Shown in pieces: positions 54,987 to 63,724 of a stretch of 64,000 nt of DNA (the stretch's first letter is position 1; each line of letters begins with the position of its first letter). A program made the position numbers and the translations under genes. The notes beneath the pieces are model-generated. The model made no database searches, was not told where the DNA came from, and was given only the letters and a program-made list of their open reading frames with translations. Source of the stretch: Mesosutterella porci. GTDB taxonomy: Bacteria; Pseudomonadota; Gammaproteobacteria; Burkholderiales; Burkholderiaceae_F. The stretch is from NCBI RefSeq assembly GCF_022134585.1, contig NZ_JAKNCT010000006.1, positions 62,001-126,000 on the forward strand. The letters run 5' to 3'.

Positions 54987-55867
54987 AAGGCATTCTTCTT
55001 GCCGGCGGCAGCGGCAGCCGGCTCTATCCCATGACCCGGACCACCTCTAAGCAGCTGCTCCCGGTCTATGACAAGCCGCTGATCTACTATCCGCTCTCCA
55101 CATTAATGGATCTTGGAATCACCGAAATGGTCGTCATTTCCACGCCGCGGGACCTTCCGGGCATCAGGTCGCTGCTGGGCGACGGCGCGGAATTTGGGCT
55201 GCGGCTTTCCTACCGGGTGCAGAACAGGCCCGAAGGCATCGCGCAGAGCCTCCTGATCGCTTCGGACTTCATCGACGAGGACATCTGCCTCATCCTGGGG
55301 GACAATCTTTTCTTGCTGAACGGGGAGCTCGCCCGGCTGCGCTCCCTCGCCTCCGGACAGGCTCTGGAAACGGCCGTGGTGGTGCTCTGCCCCGTAAAGG
55401 ACCCGGAGCGCTTCGGCGTGGCGGACTGCGATGCCGGCGGGCGGGTGCTCAGGCTGGTTGAAAAGCCGAAGCTGCCTACTTCAAATCTGGCGGTGACAGG
55501 GCTTTACTTCTACCCGTCCGACGTGGCGGGCCTCGCAGCCACGCTTCGGCCTTCGGCGCGGGGGGAGCTGGAAATCACGGACCTGAACAACCTTTATCTG
55601 GCGCAGGGGCGATTGCGCGCGCTCCGGCTCGAAAGGGAGTCGAGATGGCTTGACGCCGGCACTCCCGATGCCCTGCTTGAGGCTTCGGAGCTGGCGGCCA
55701 GGGCCTGGCGCAATGAAAGGAAGCCTGCGGGCTATCCGGAGGAAATGGCAAGGCGCCGCGGGCTGATCAGTCAGGAGGACTACGAGGCGCTGCTGCGCTC
55801 GATGAAGCCGGGCACGCCGTACCTTGAGCATCTCAGGGCTCTTTCGGCCAGCCTCTGGCGCAGTTAG
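54983..55867 (+). CDS. rmlA: Glucose-1-phosphate thymidylyltransferase RmlA/RfbA
   Basis: A 294-residue enzyme making dTDP-glucose from dTTP and glucose-1-phosphate, the first step of dTDP-L-rhamnose synthesis. The nucleotide-binding motif is ILLAGGSGSRLYPMTRTTSK (residues about 4-23), followed by QLLPVYDKPLIYYPLSTLM. CLILGDNLF and the WLDAGTPDAL metal-site region are intact. The start overlaps the preceding stop. It is the first of four consecutive overlapping or closely spaced rml genes. Confidence 0.94.
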   Translation: MKGILLAGGSGSRLYPMTRTTSKQLLPVYDKPLIYYPLSTLMDLGITEMVVISTPRDLPGIRSLLGDGAEFGLRLSYRVQNRPEGIAQSLLIASDFIDEDICLILGDNLFLLNGELARLRSLASGQALETAVVVLCPVKDPERFGVADCDAGGRVLRLVEKPKLPTSNLAVTGLYFYPSDVAGLAATLRPSARGELEITDLNNLYLAQGRLRALRLERESRWLDAGTPDALLEASELAARAWRNERKPAGYPEEMARRRGLISQEDYEALLRSMKPGTPYLEHLRALSASLWRS

Positions 55868-55885
55868 GCGGGGAGGGTGACGGAA

Positions 55886-56458
55886 ATGGAAAAGCTTGAA
55901 ACCGCTCTGCCCGGGGTGTTTGTTCTGGAGCCCCGGATTTCCGGCGACGGACGCGGGTATTTCTGCGAGACCTGGAATGAAAGGACCATGGCTGAGGCAG
56001 GGCTCGACGTGCGGTTCGTTCAGGACAACGAGTCCCTGTCGCACTACGGCGTCATCCGAGGCCTCCACTATCAGAAGGGCGGGGCCTCGCAGGCCAAGCT
56101 GGTGAGGGTGATTGAGGGAGAAGTGCTCGATGTGGCGCTTGACCTCCGCGCGGGGTCGCCCACCTTCGGCCGTTTCGCAGCGGTGAAGCTCTCGGGCGAA
56201 AACCACCGCCAGGTGTTCATTCCGAAGGGATTCGCCCACGGCTTTGCGGTCCTTTCGAAACGGGCGGTCTTCGCCTACAAGTGCGATGCCTTTTACGAGC
56301 CTGCAGCCGAAGGCTCGGTGAGCGCCCTCGACCCGGAGCTCGGGATTGACTGGGGGGTGCCCGCCTCGCAGGCCTCTTTTTCGGAAAAGGACCGGAACGC
56401 GCAGAGTTTCGCGCGCTATCGCTCGAATCCGGATTTCTTTTTCGGGAGGCGGCCGTGA
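55886..56458 (+). CDS. rmlC: dTDP-4-dehydrorhamnose 3,5-epimerase RmlC/RfbC
   Basis: A 190-residue cupin-fold epimerase in dTDP-L-rhamnose synthesis. The opening LPGVFVLEPRISGDGRGYF and the active-site His in VIRGLHYQKGGASQAKLVRV, with the later FIPKGFAHGFAVLS and YKCDAFY region, are typical. I chose the ATG at 55886, preceded by GGGGAGGGTGACGGAA. A GTG at 55877 would add three residues. Its stop overlaps the rmlD start. Confidence 0.93.
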   Translation: MEKLETALPGVFVLEPRISGDGRGYFCETWNERTMAEAGLDVRFVQDNESLSHYGVIRGLHYQKGGASQAKLVRVIEGEVLDVALDLRAGSPTFGRFAAVKLSGENHRQVFIPKGFAHGFAVLSKRAVFAYKCDAFYEPAAEGSVSALDPELGIDWGVPASQASFSEKDRNAQSFARYRSNPDFFFGRRP

Positions 56459-57303
56459 TCGCGGTGACGGGGGCGGACGGCCAGCTCGGACAGGCCCTTG
56501 TCCGGAGGGCCTCGGGGCTCGGGATTGGGGTGCTCGCGCTCGGGCGCGCTCAGCTTGATGTGACGGATTCCGCCCGCATTTCGCAGCTGCTGGGCGCAGG
56601 CCGCTTCGAGGCCGTCGTTAACTGCGCAGCCTACAACGCGGTGGACAGGGCCGAGGACTGCCCGGGAGAGGCCTTTGCGGTGAACGCCTATGCGCCCTGG
56701 CTGCTTGCGCAGCAGGGCATTCCCTTGGTGCACGTCTCAACCGACTACGTCTTCGACGGCGTATCAGAAAGGCTCTGCGAGGTCACTGACGCACCGAGCC
56801 CGCTTTCGGCCTACGGGCTGAGCAAACGCGCGGGCGAGGCCGCGCTCCTTGAAAGCGGGGCGCGGGGCCTGATCGTCCGCACAGCCTGGCTCTATTCCAA
56901 GCGGGAAGGAACGCGGAATTTTTTTCAAACGATCCGCAGGCTTGCCCGCGAGCGGCCGGAAATTTCCGTCGTGGACGACCAGGTGGGCTCGCCCACGCTC
57001 GCCGAGGATCTGGCCGAGGCCATTCTCCTTCTCATTCGCGCCGGGGCGCACTGCCGCCCGATGAGTCTTTTCCATTTCGCAGGGAAGGGCAGCTGCTCGC
57101 GCTTCGAATTCGCCCGGGCGATCGTGCGGGCCGAGGGGCTCGACTGCCGCGTTCGCCCGGTGCACACCGGAGCCTTTCCGTCGCGGGCGCGAAGGCCCGC
57201 GCATGCCGTTTTGTCCTGCTCGCGCTTTGAGCACGCCTGCGGAGTTGCCCCCAGGGGGTGGCTTGAGGCGCTCGAGAGCCGCGAGGCCTGGGAGGTGCTG
57301 TGA
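56455..57303 (+). CDS. rmlD: dTDP-4-dehydrorhamnose reductase RmlD/RfbD
   Basis: A 282-residue short-chain dehydrogenase/reductase making dTDP-L-rhamnose, the last step. The Rossmann glycine motif is AVTGADGQLGQALV (residues 3-16), the catalytic pair lies in STDYVFDG and YGLSKRAGE, both intact. The GTG start overlaps the rmlC stop (GTGA). It is 15-20 residues shorter at the C-terminus than some homologs, within family range. Confidence 0.92.
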   Translation: MIAVTGADGQLGQALVRRASGLGIGVLALGRAQLDVTDSARISQLLGAGRFEAVVNCAAYNAVDRAEDCPGEAFAVNAYAPWLLAQQGIPLVHVSTDYVFDGVSERLCEVTDAPSPLSAYGLSKRAGEAALLESGARGLIVRTAWLYSKREGTRNFFQTIRRLARERPEISVVDDQVGSPTLAEDLAEAILLLIRAGAHCRPMSLFHFAGKGSCSRFEFARAIVRAEGLDCRVRPVHTGAFPSRARRPAHAVLSCSRFEHACGVAPRGWLEALESREAWEVL

Positions 57304-58325
57304 CCGCTTTTGAAAGAACGATACTTGTGACCGGAGGTGCGGGCTTCATCGGCTCGAACTTCATATTCGGGCTCGAGCGGCGCAGGCCTGAGATCCGCGT
57401 GATTGATCTCGACCTGCTCACCTACGCCGCGCACCCGCAGATCTGGGAAGCGCAGAAGGCGATGCCCGGCGTCGTGCCGGTCCGCGGGGACATCTGCGAT
57501 ACGGCCCTGGTCGCCCCGCTGCTCGAGCGCTTTGACGTGACCGGCATCATCCATTTCGCGGCAGAGAGCCACGTCGACAACTCGATCTCAAACCCCCAGG
57601 GCTTCGTCCGCACGAACGTCCTGGGCACGGCCTCGCTGCTCACGGCGGCCGTCCGGGTCTGGAAGAAAAAAGGGGTTCTCGGCTCCGCTCGCTTTCACCA
57701 TGTTTCTACGGACGAGGTCTATGGAGCGCTCGGGCCCGAGGGCTTCTTCGTCGAGTCGACGCCCTATGCCCCGAGCAGCCCCTATTCAGCCAGCAAGGCT
57801 TCGTCGGATCTGCTCGTGCGGGCATTCGGGCGAACCTACGGCCTCAACTACACCATTTCCAACTGCTCGAATAATTTCGGCCCCTGGCAGCACGCCGAAA
57901 AGCTCATTCCCACGGTGATTCGCAAAGCCCTTGCGGGCGAGCCTGTGCCGATCTACGGCACCGGGGCCAACGTCCGCGACTGGCTGTGGGTCGGAGACCA
58001 TTGCCGCGCGATTGAAAGCATTTTCTTCGACGCAGCTCCCGGCGAGACCTTCAACGTGGGCGGACACGGAGAGCGCGGCAACCTTGAGATGGCGCGCAGC
58101 ATCTGCGCGCTGCTTGACCGCCTCAGTCCCCGCCCGGACGGCAGGCCCTACGCTGCACAGATCGCTTTTGTGTCAGACCGTCCCGGACACGATTTCCGCT
58201 ACGCCATTGATCCGTCAAAAATCGAGCGCGAGCTCGGCTGGCGGCCAGGCCTCACCTTTGAGCAGGCGCTGGAGCGGACCGTGCGCTGGTACCTGGGGGA
58301 AGGCCGCGCACTGCTCTCGCCTTAG
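57300..58325 (+). CDS. rmlB: dTDP-glucose 4,6-dehydratase RmlB/RfbB
   Basis: A 341-residue extended SDR enzyme making dTDP-4-dehydro-6-deoxyglucose. The Rossmann motif is LVTGGAGFIGSNFIF, the catalytic Tyr-Lys are in SSPYSASKASSD and the Thr in HVSTDEVYGALG. The SNCSNNFGPWQHAEKLIP substrate loop and the GTGANVRDWLWVGDH segment are intact. The GTG start overlaps the rmlD stop (GTGA). This completes the set RmlA-C-D-B, so the cell can make dTDP-L-rhamnose for surface polysaccharide. Confidence 0.94.
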   Translation: MTAFERTILVTGGAGFIGSNFIFGLERRRPEIRVIDLDLLTYAAHPQIWEAQKAMPGVVPVRGDICDTALVAPLLERFDVTGIIHFAAESHVDNSISNPQGFVRTNVLGTASLLTAAVRVWKKKGVLGSARFHHVSTDEVYGALGPEGFFVESTPYAPSSPYSASKASSDLLVRAFGRTYGLNYTISNCSNNFGPWQHAEKLIPTVIRKALAGEPVPIYGTGANVRDWLWVGDHCRAIESIFFDAAPGETFNVGGHGERGNLEMARSICALLDRLSPRPDGRPYAAQIAFVSDRPGHDFRYAIDPSKIERELGWRPGLTFEQALERTVRWYLGEGRALLSP

Positions 58326-58411
58326 GACGCCGCGCCCTCTGCGGATCAGCCTCGCGCCGTCCGTCCGGCGGATTATGATGTCCGGAGCCTTTTCGGGGGA
58401 GGATGGATCCC

Positions 58412-59599
58412 ATGCAATCTTTCAGCTTTCAGAACAAGGGCCGGCTGCTGTTCGGCGAGGACATGAAGGGCGCTTTCGCGCGGCTTGCGGCCGCGCTTTC
58501 AAACCGCGCCTTGGTCGTCTGCGGGGCGCACTTCTCCCGCAGCGGCGAGCTGGCCGGCTTCGAGCAGGCGCTTGAGGCCGCCGGAGTGCGCGTCTGGGTG
58601 GAGCCCGACCTCGGCAGCCCCAGCATCGAGCAGGCCCGCGCCATGATGGAGCTCTGCCGCCGGCAGTCCATCGGTCTTGTGATCGGCGTGGGCGGCGCCA
58701 CTGCCATGGATTTTGCGAAAATCGTGGCCTACGGGGCGGCGCAGAAGCGCGACGTCTGGCCCGAGATTGAGCAGCGCGGCGAGCCCCGGGGCGGCAGCAG
58801 GCTCGCCCTTGCCACGGTTCCCACCTATCCCTCGTCAGGCTCTGACATGGACGGGGCGGCCGAGATGGTCGAAAAGGAAACCGGGCGCGCGGGCGGGCTC
58901 TACGGCGAGCTTCTTCAGACTGACCTCTGCTGGCTCAATCCCGGCTATGCGACCGGCATTCCCTCGCCGATCCTCGCCTATGGCGCGATGACCGCCGTGA
59001 TTCAGGCCGGCGTCGCCTTCCTGAGCGGGGGGCGCTGCAGCTTTGCGGAAAACGCGAGCCTTGCCGCCTCCCGCACGATTCTTTCCAACCTGGCCGCGGC
59101 CCTCAGGGGCGACCGGGAGGCGATTGGCGAGCTGCAGCTTGCGGCCTGCATGAACGGCTTCGGGACGACCTCATTCGGAAAGAAAGAGGTTGATTTCAGC
59201 CTGTACTTCATTGAGGGCATCATTGAAAACTACTGGGAGATTCCGTACGTGCCCGCGATCACGATACTGTTTCCTCACTGGCTGCGAAGCGTCTGGAGCG
59301 ACGGAGAAGCCTTCCGTGATTACTTCAGGCTCGCCTGGGGCGTGGATACCCGGGGGCTGTCGGGGGGTGAGGCCCTGCAAAAGGGGCTTGATGCCATTCA
59401 TCAGGCCTATGATGGCTTTGGCATCGCCTGGACGCTCCAAGGCCTCAAGCCGATGAATCCCGGACGCGAGAAGCTTCTTCAGTTCGTGCGTGAGCCCGGC
59501 CCCTGCGAAAGCTCGTTCAGGGCTTTCACAGAAGACGACATCGCGGCTCTTATCCTTGAAGCCCAGGGCCGCGGCCCGATTAATCCGCGTTTCAATTGA
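58412..59599 (+). CDS. Iron-ADH-fold protein lacking the metal ligands
   Basis: A 395-residue member of the iron-containing alcohol dehydrogenase superfamily by overall pattern, including the NAD-binding GVGGATAMDFAK (about residues 93-104) and TVPTYPSSGSDMDGAAEM. The usual metal ligands are replaced: where YqhD-type enzymes have GVVDAFVH (Asp and His), this protein has GAMTAVIQ (about 192-199). The later His-x-x-x-His and downstream His are replaced by Phe/Glu/Ile and Pro-rich residues (EGIIENYWEIPYVPAITILF). It probably cannot bind Fe/Zn in the family way. I chose the ATG at 58412 because GGGGGAGG lies at good spacing. It follows the rml operon by 86 bases. Confidence 0.7.
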   Translation: MQSFSFQNKGRLLFGEDMKGAFARLAAALSNRALVVCGAHFSRSGELAGFEQALEAAGVRVWVEPDLGSPSIEQARAMMELCRRQSIGLVIGVGGATAMDFAKIVAYGAAQKRDVWPEIEQRGEPRGGSRLALATVPTYPSSGSDMDGAAEMVEKETGRAGGLYGELLQTDLCWLNPGYATGIPSPILAYGAMTAVIQAGVAFLSGGRCSFAENASLAASRTILSNLAAALRGDREAIGELQLAACMNGFGTTSFGKKEVDFSLYFIEGIIENYWEIPYVPAITILFPHWLRSVWSDGEAFRDYFRLAWGVDTRGLSGGEALQKGLDAIHQAYDGFGIAWTLQGLKPMNPGREKLLQFVREPGPCESSFRAFTEDDIAALILEAQGRGPINPRFN

Positions 59600-59612
59600 A
59601 AGGAAAAGCGCC

Positions 59613-60896
59613 ATGACAACTCTTCTGAAGCTCTCACGTCGCCGCCTGCTGGCCGGAAGTGCGGCCGCGGCGGCTCTTTCCGCCTCCGGATGCGCAGCGT
59701 CGCGCGGCCCGCAGGAGGTCGATCCCACGCCGCCCCCAGTCTGGCCGCGGCTTACCGTGGGAGGGGACTGCGCCCGCTCGGTCACGGTCCAGTGGAAACG
59801 GCAGGGACCGGGCGAGCTTGTCCTGAGGCGCTCGGACCATCAGGGCGCTGAACGGCGGTTTGACGCCCCGCAGTGCGACGCGGAAGCCGAGGGCGTGATC
59901 TTTCCCCTCCACACGGTGAGGATTGACGGACTGGAGCCCGGCCAGGACTACGAGTACCGCGTGGAGCCGAACGGCTCCTGGTTCCGGTTCAGGACTGCGC
60001 AGAGCGGCCGCTGCCGGGCTCTGGTATTCGCCGACAGCCAGTCCAACGACCGTTTCAGGACCTGGGCGCGGGTCTACCGCGGGGCGCTCAGACACTTTCC
60101 GAGGCCGGATTTCGCCGCGAACCTCGGCGACCTTGTAGACATGGGCAGCCGCTTGTCCTACTGGGCCGACTGGTTCGAGGCCGTGACGCCTGCCATCGCG
60201 AGCGTTCCCGAGGCCCCGGTGATGGGAAACCACGAGTGCTACCGAAAGAATCCCGGCGACCGGCAGTTTCGCCCGATCATGCCGAGGGCCTATCTCGAGG
60301 CCTTCCCGGTGCCGGAAAACGGCGAGGGCGACCTCGAGCGCTGGTACTACGCCTTTGACTGCGGCCCCGTGCACTTCATCGTGCTCAACACGCAGTGGCT
60401 CGAGGCTGCGGCCTTCAGGCCCCGCCTCTACGAGCGGATGAAGCTGTGGTTTCTTGAAAAAGGCTCCAAAACGGAACTGCCCTGGCGGGTCGTGATGATG
60501 CACAAGGACATCCTGCACTATCAGAGGCCGGGCAAACCCTGGAAAACCCGCTTTTCACAGACCGGCAGGCGGCTGATGCCGCTGTTTGAGCAGACCGGCA
60601 TCGATCTCGTCCTCACCGGACACCTACACACGTACCGCAGGCGCGGCTTCGTGAGAAACTTCAGGCACTCAAAGGACGGCCCCTATTATTTTGTCTGCGG
60701 CGTGTCGGGCAACATCAGGCACAATGTCGAGGCGTTGCATGAGCTTGACCTTTATGCCGCGCCAAGGCCCGAGACAGACAACTTCATGACCCTTGAGGCT
60801 GATGCGGGGACGCTTTCGGTGCGCTGCTTCCTGCCGGACGGCCGGGAGCTGGACCACGCACTGCTCGAGCGCTCCCCAGCCAGGGCGGCCGGTTGA
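59613..60896 (+). CDS. Purple-acid-phosphatase-like metallophosphoesterase, Tat-exported, possible lipoprotein
   Basis: A 427-residue extracytoplasmic phosphoesterase. The N-terminus MTTLLKLSRRRLLAGSAAAA is a twin-Arg signal. ASGC at about residue 26 could be a lipobox, but the residue at -3 is Ala. A fibronectin-like N-terminal domain (PRLTVGGDCARSVTVQWKRQ) precedes the catalytic domain with VFADSQSN (first motif, where His is replaced by Gln), ANLGDLVDMG, VMGNHECY, VMMHKDILHY and LTGHLHTYRR. The altered first motif is seen in other bacterial members of this family. It follows the iron-ADH gene by 13 bases, so they share a transcript. Confidence 0.78.
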   Translation: MTTLLKLSRRRLLAGSAAAAALSASGCAASRGPQEVDPTPPPVWPRLTVGGDCARSVTVQWKRQGPGELVLRRSDHQGAERRFDAPQCDAEAEGVIFPLHTVRIDGLEPGQDYEYRVEPNGSWFRFRTAQSGRCRALVFADSQSNDRFRTWARVYRGALRHFPRPDFAANLGDLVDMGSRLSYWADWFEAVTPAIASVPEAPVMGNHECYRKNPGDRQFRPIMPRAYLEAFPVPENGEGDLERWYYAFDCGPVHFIVLNTQWLEAAAFRPRLYERMKLWFLEKGSKTELPWRVVMMHKDILHYQRPGKPWKTRFSQTGRRLMPLFEQTGIDLVLTGHLHTYRRRGFVRNFRHSKDGPYYFVCGVSGNIRHNVEALHELDLYAAPRPETDNFMTLEADAGTLSVRCFLPDGRELDHALLERSPARAAG

Positions 60897-61020
60897 CCGG
60901 GCCGGGAGTCCCGCCGGGCTCGCAGAAGGTGAAAAGACGGAAAAGGTCTGAAAAGGGATGGAAAAGACGGCGCCCCCGGCAGTCCCCGCCTGAGGGAGCG
61001 GCAGGGGGCTGCCTCTGGAA

Positions 61021-61947
61021 TCAGGGCTGCTTCTGGGGCTGCTCGGGCTTTCCGCTCTGGACCACGAGCAGCGGGATGGAGCTGTGCGCGGCGAGCGTCT
61101 GCGCGGTGGACCCCATCACGGCGGATTTGAGCCGCGTGTAGCCGTGAGTGCCGGTGACTAGCAGGTCGATGCCGTTGGCCTCCGCATAGGCGGTGATTTC
61201 CGAGGCGGGGTTGCCCACGAGGCAGACCCCGTGCGTTTCAAGCTTCGCCCGCTCGAAAAGCGGCTGCACCTTCGACATGGCGTCCTTGAAGTCGTTTTGC
61301 TCGAGTTCGGTGATTTCCTGGTCCGAGAGCGTCGGCATGGCGATGCCCGTGACGTTCGTGAGAGCCGCGCCGCGGTAATCATTCACGACGTTGATGAGGT
61401 CGAACCGCGCGTTGCGCCCGAACAGCTTCGGGTGCTTCAGAATGTACTGCGCGGCGGCAGCCCCGTAGGAGGATCCGTCAACGCAGACGCCCACGTGCAG
61501 GTCGTCGCCAAGCGGTCCCTGCTTTTCCTTGACAAGGAGTACCGGGCAGCAGGCCATCGAGATCACGCCAGTGGACACCGAGGTCATGAAAAGGCCGCGC
61601 AGCGCCCCGAGCCCCCGGGTGCCCATCACGATCAGGTCGGCCCCGTAGCGCTTTGCTTCCTCGGCGATTTTCTGGTCGGGCACGCCCACCTGTATCGACT
61701 CGCGTACGAACAGCCCCTCGCTGTTCAGAACCTGGCGGCAGCGGGTGAAGACCCGCTCGGCGTGCTCTTCGTAATAGCGGTCGATCGCCCCCTGGCCGAA
61801 CAGGATCGAGGAGCGGTGCTTAAGGGGCGTCTGAACGTTGAGAAGCTCAATGCTTGCACTCGCGCCGAGCAGGGTTTTCCTCGAGGCGAGGAATTCGACG
61901 GCGTGGCGGCTGCCCGAGCTCAGGTCGACGGGAACCAGTATTTTCAT
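61021..61947 (-). CDS. Tandem universal stress protein
   Basis: A 308-residue cytosolic protein with two UspA domains (residues 1-142 and 143-308). Both begin with the MKILVPVDLSSGSRHAVEFL-type strand-helix. The second has a complete ATP-binding loop GTHGYTRLKSAVMGST (G-2x-G-9x-G-S/T). The first has GTRGLGALRGLFMTS, with Thr in place of the last Gly, so only domain two is likely to bind ATP. The ATG at 61947 is preferred, with GGAG upstream. A start at 61986 would add 13 residues. Such proteins help in stress survival. Confidence 0.83.
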   Translation of the reverse strand: MKILVPVDLSSGSRHAVEFLASRKTLLGASASIELLNVQTPLKHRSSILFGQGAIDRYYEEHAERVFTRCRQVLNSEGLFVRESIQVGVPDQKIAEEAKRYGADLIVMGTRGLGALRGLFMTSVSTGVISMACCPVLLVKEKQGPLGDDLHVGVCVDGSSYGAAAAQYILKHPKLFGRNARFDLINVVNDYRGAALTNVTGIAMPTLSDQEITELEQNDFKDAMSKVQPLFERAKLETHGVCLVGNPASEITAYAEANGIDLLVTGTHGYTRLKSAVMGSTAQTLAAHSSIPLLVVQSGKPEQPQKQP

Positions 61948-62125
61948 TTTTCTGCAGCTCCTCACAGGAAAGTTAGTGCTGAACACCCCCTGAAGAACCG
62001 AGGTTCTTCAGGGACTGCGCTTTGATTATGCCGAGTATAGGCTGAGCCGGGGCTTGCGGTGGATGGAAATAAGACCTTTTCCGATTTTTTTTCGGAACCG
62101 GGCCGCCGGGCGCGCGCGGCGGGGA

Positions 62126-63724
62126 CTACCGAAAGGCATCCATAGGCGAGGCGCAATTCTCCTCGATCCATTCCCAAAGCAGGGCGGGGAGGACTTCGCC
62201 CCGGCTTTTTTCGCCGCAGCGCAGTTTCACGTGGAGATTGTCCTCCGCAGGCGCGATGATGAGCCGCTGCCCCGAGGGCAGAGAAAGCTCAGCCCGGCGC
62301 CCGGCGGGAAAAAGGCTCACCGAGGAGACCTGCAGCCGGGCGCCGCCCGGACCGGGGCAGGGCATTCCGCACAGACTGAGCGTGCACCGCAGCATCTCCC
62401 GCGTTTCGGAGGAGAACCCGGTGGCAGCGGCGGCCCCGGGGAAAAGCGAGGAGGCCGAAACAGGCCGCGGGGGTTCCCCCTCCCGAAAGAGCTGAAAGCG
62501 GCTGGGACCGCTTTCCTCCCCGCCGCGTCCGATGGACAGATTCGGCCGTCCGCTGCAGATCACGGTGAAGGTACGGCCGTCGTAGACGATGTGCGCCGAG
62601 GCCTCGTCCCTGAACTCGAGGCAGAGTGCCGCGGCAGTGGCCGCAGTGATTCCGAAACGGCGGACGGCCTCGGAAAAACGCGCTTCGAAGCCAGACTGGC
62701 CGGCTCGCCAGGGCGCCTCCTCGAAGGCAGGAACCGTCCGGCCTATGAAGCCGAATTCAGGCTGCGGGGCCTTGACCCAGGCCTTTATCGGGTCGTCGAC
62801 CCCGGGATCGCGAAGCAGGCGCAGGAATCGGCTGCCGGTGACGCGTCCGCCCTGGGGCTTGCAGGGCATGGACCAGTCGGCCCAGCCGGAAGCCTGCCCG
62901 CTGTCCTCTGGCAGCTGCGCAACCCGGCCCTGCCCGCAGTGAAGCCGCAGCGCCGCGACCAGCAGTCTGAACTCCATCGGATCGAGTGCATCGCGGGGCG
63001 GCATGAAGAGAAAGGAGGGGCCCGGGGCCTCGCGCCACGGCACTCCTGCGCTCTCAAAGAGGGCCCGATAGAGAGCGCGCCGCTCAGCCCCGGCGCAGCC
63101 CTCCAGGTCGAGCTTCCATACTCCGCCCTGGGGGGCGCGGGCGCAGGCGAGCCTTTCGCGCTGCCAGGCCCGAAGCGCTTCTTCAAGCCGCTCGCCCAGG
63201 GCGGCCGGTTCCGGCGCGATCGCCCGGGGCGCGCGCGCGACCTCGAACAGGTAGTCGTCGAGCTCCGCGTAGGCGCCGATTCCGAGCAGCGCCCGGGGAA
63301 TCCCCCCGCGGTGCGTGCCTTCGGAGAGGACAGAAAGCGCGGCGAGGTGCTCGGAGAGCGTGACGGTCCAGACCTCGTCCGGAATCGGCCTGTGCGTCAG
63401 GGTCTCGAGAGCGCGGTGCGCCCGCTCGCGCCAGGGCTCCGAGGGGGTCGACGGGACGATGAGCGCGTCTGGCACCAGAAGGGCTGTGTCAACGGCCCTG
63501 CCGCCCGCTTCCCGCGCGAGCCCCCGGGCGTCAATTCTGCGGCCCGCCTTGATCAGCGGCGAGAGAAGGGCGGCGGTGAAGGCCGACGGGGGCGAACCAG
63601 TGTGCGAGACCAGAGCCGCGCTTCTCATTGCTATGTCAGAGAGCCGCTGCTCCGGATGCCGGCGGTCAAACGAGAGCAGGCGCTGCAGTGCGAATTCGGC
63701 GGATGCCGGTGCTGTGCTTTTCAT
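62126..63724 (-). CDS. Unrecognised 532-residue protein with HD-like and FHA-like traces
   Basis: I do not recognise this protein. Residues about 32-110 (AALVSHTGSPPSAFTAALLS then PLIKAGRRIDARGLAREAGG and TVTLSEHLAALSVL) echo the helical order of RelA/SpoT-type HD domains. The catalytic His-Asp is replaced by SP (LLSPL), so activity would be lost. Near residues 385-415, PNLSIGRGGEESGPSRFQLF resembles an FHA-like loop. Both are weak. An in-frame start at 63805 is possible, but the region upstream of 63724 is AT-rich and looks like a promoter. A long frame on the other strand was rejected as a shadow. It has no operon partner in the window. Confidence 0.5.
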   Translation of the reverse strand: MKSTAPASAEFALQRLLSFDRRHPEQRLSDIAMRSAALVSHTGSPPSAFTAALLSPLIKAGRRIDARGLAREAGGRAVDTALLVPDALIVPSTPSEPWRERAHRALETLTHRPIPDEVWTVTLSEHLAALSVLSEGTHRGGIPRALLGIGAYAELDDYLFEVARAPRAIAPEPAALGERLEEALRAWQRERLACARAPQGGVWKLDLEGCAGAERRALYRALFESAGVPWREAPGPSFLFMPPRDALDPMEFRLLVAALRLHCGQGRVAQLPEDSGQASGWADWSMPCKPQGGRVTGSRFLRLLRDPGVDDPIKAWVKAPQPEFGFIGRTVPAFEEAPWRAGQSGFEARFSEAVRRFGITAATAAALCLEFRDEASAHIVYDGRTFTVICSGRPNLSIGRGGEESGPSRFQLFREGEPPRPVSASSLFPGAAAATGFSSETREMLRCTLSLCGMPCPGPGGARLQVSSVSLFPAGRRAELSLPSGQRLIIAPAEDNLHVKLRCGEKSRGEVLPALLWEWIEENCASPMDAFR

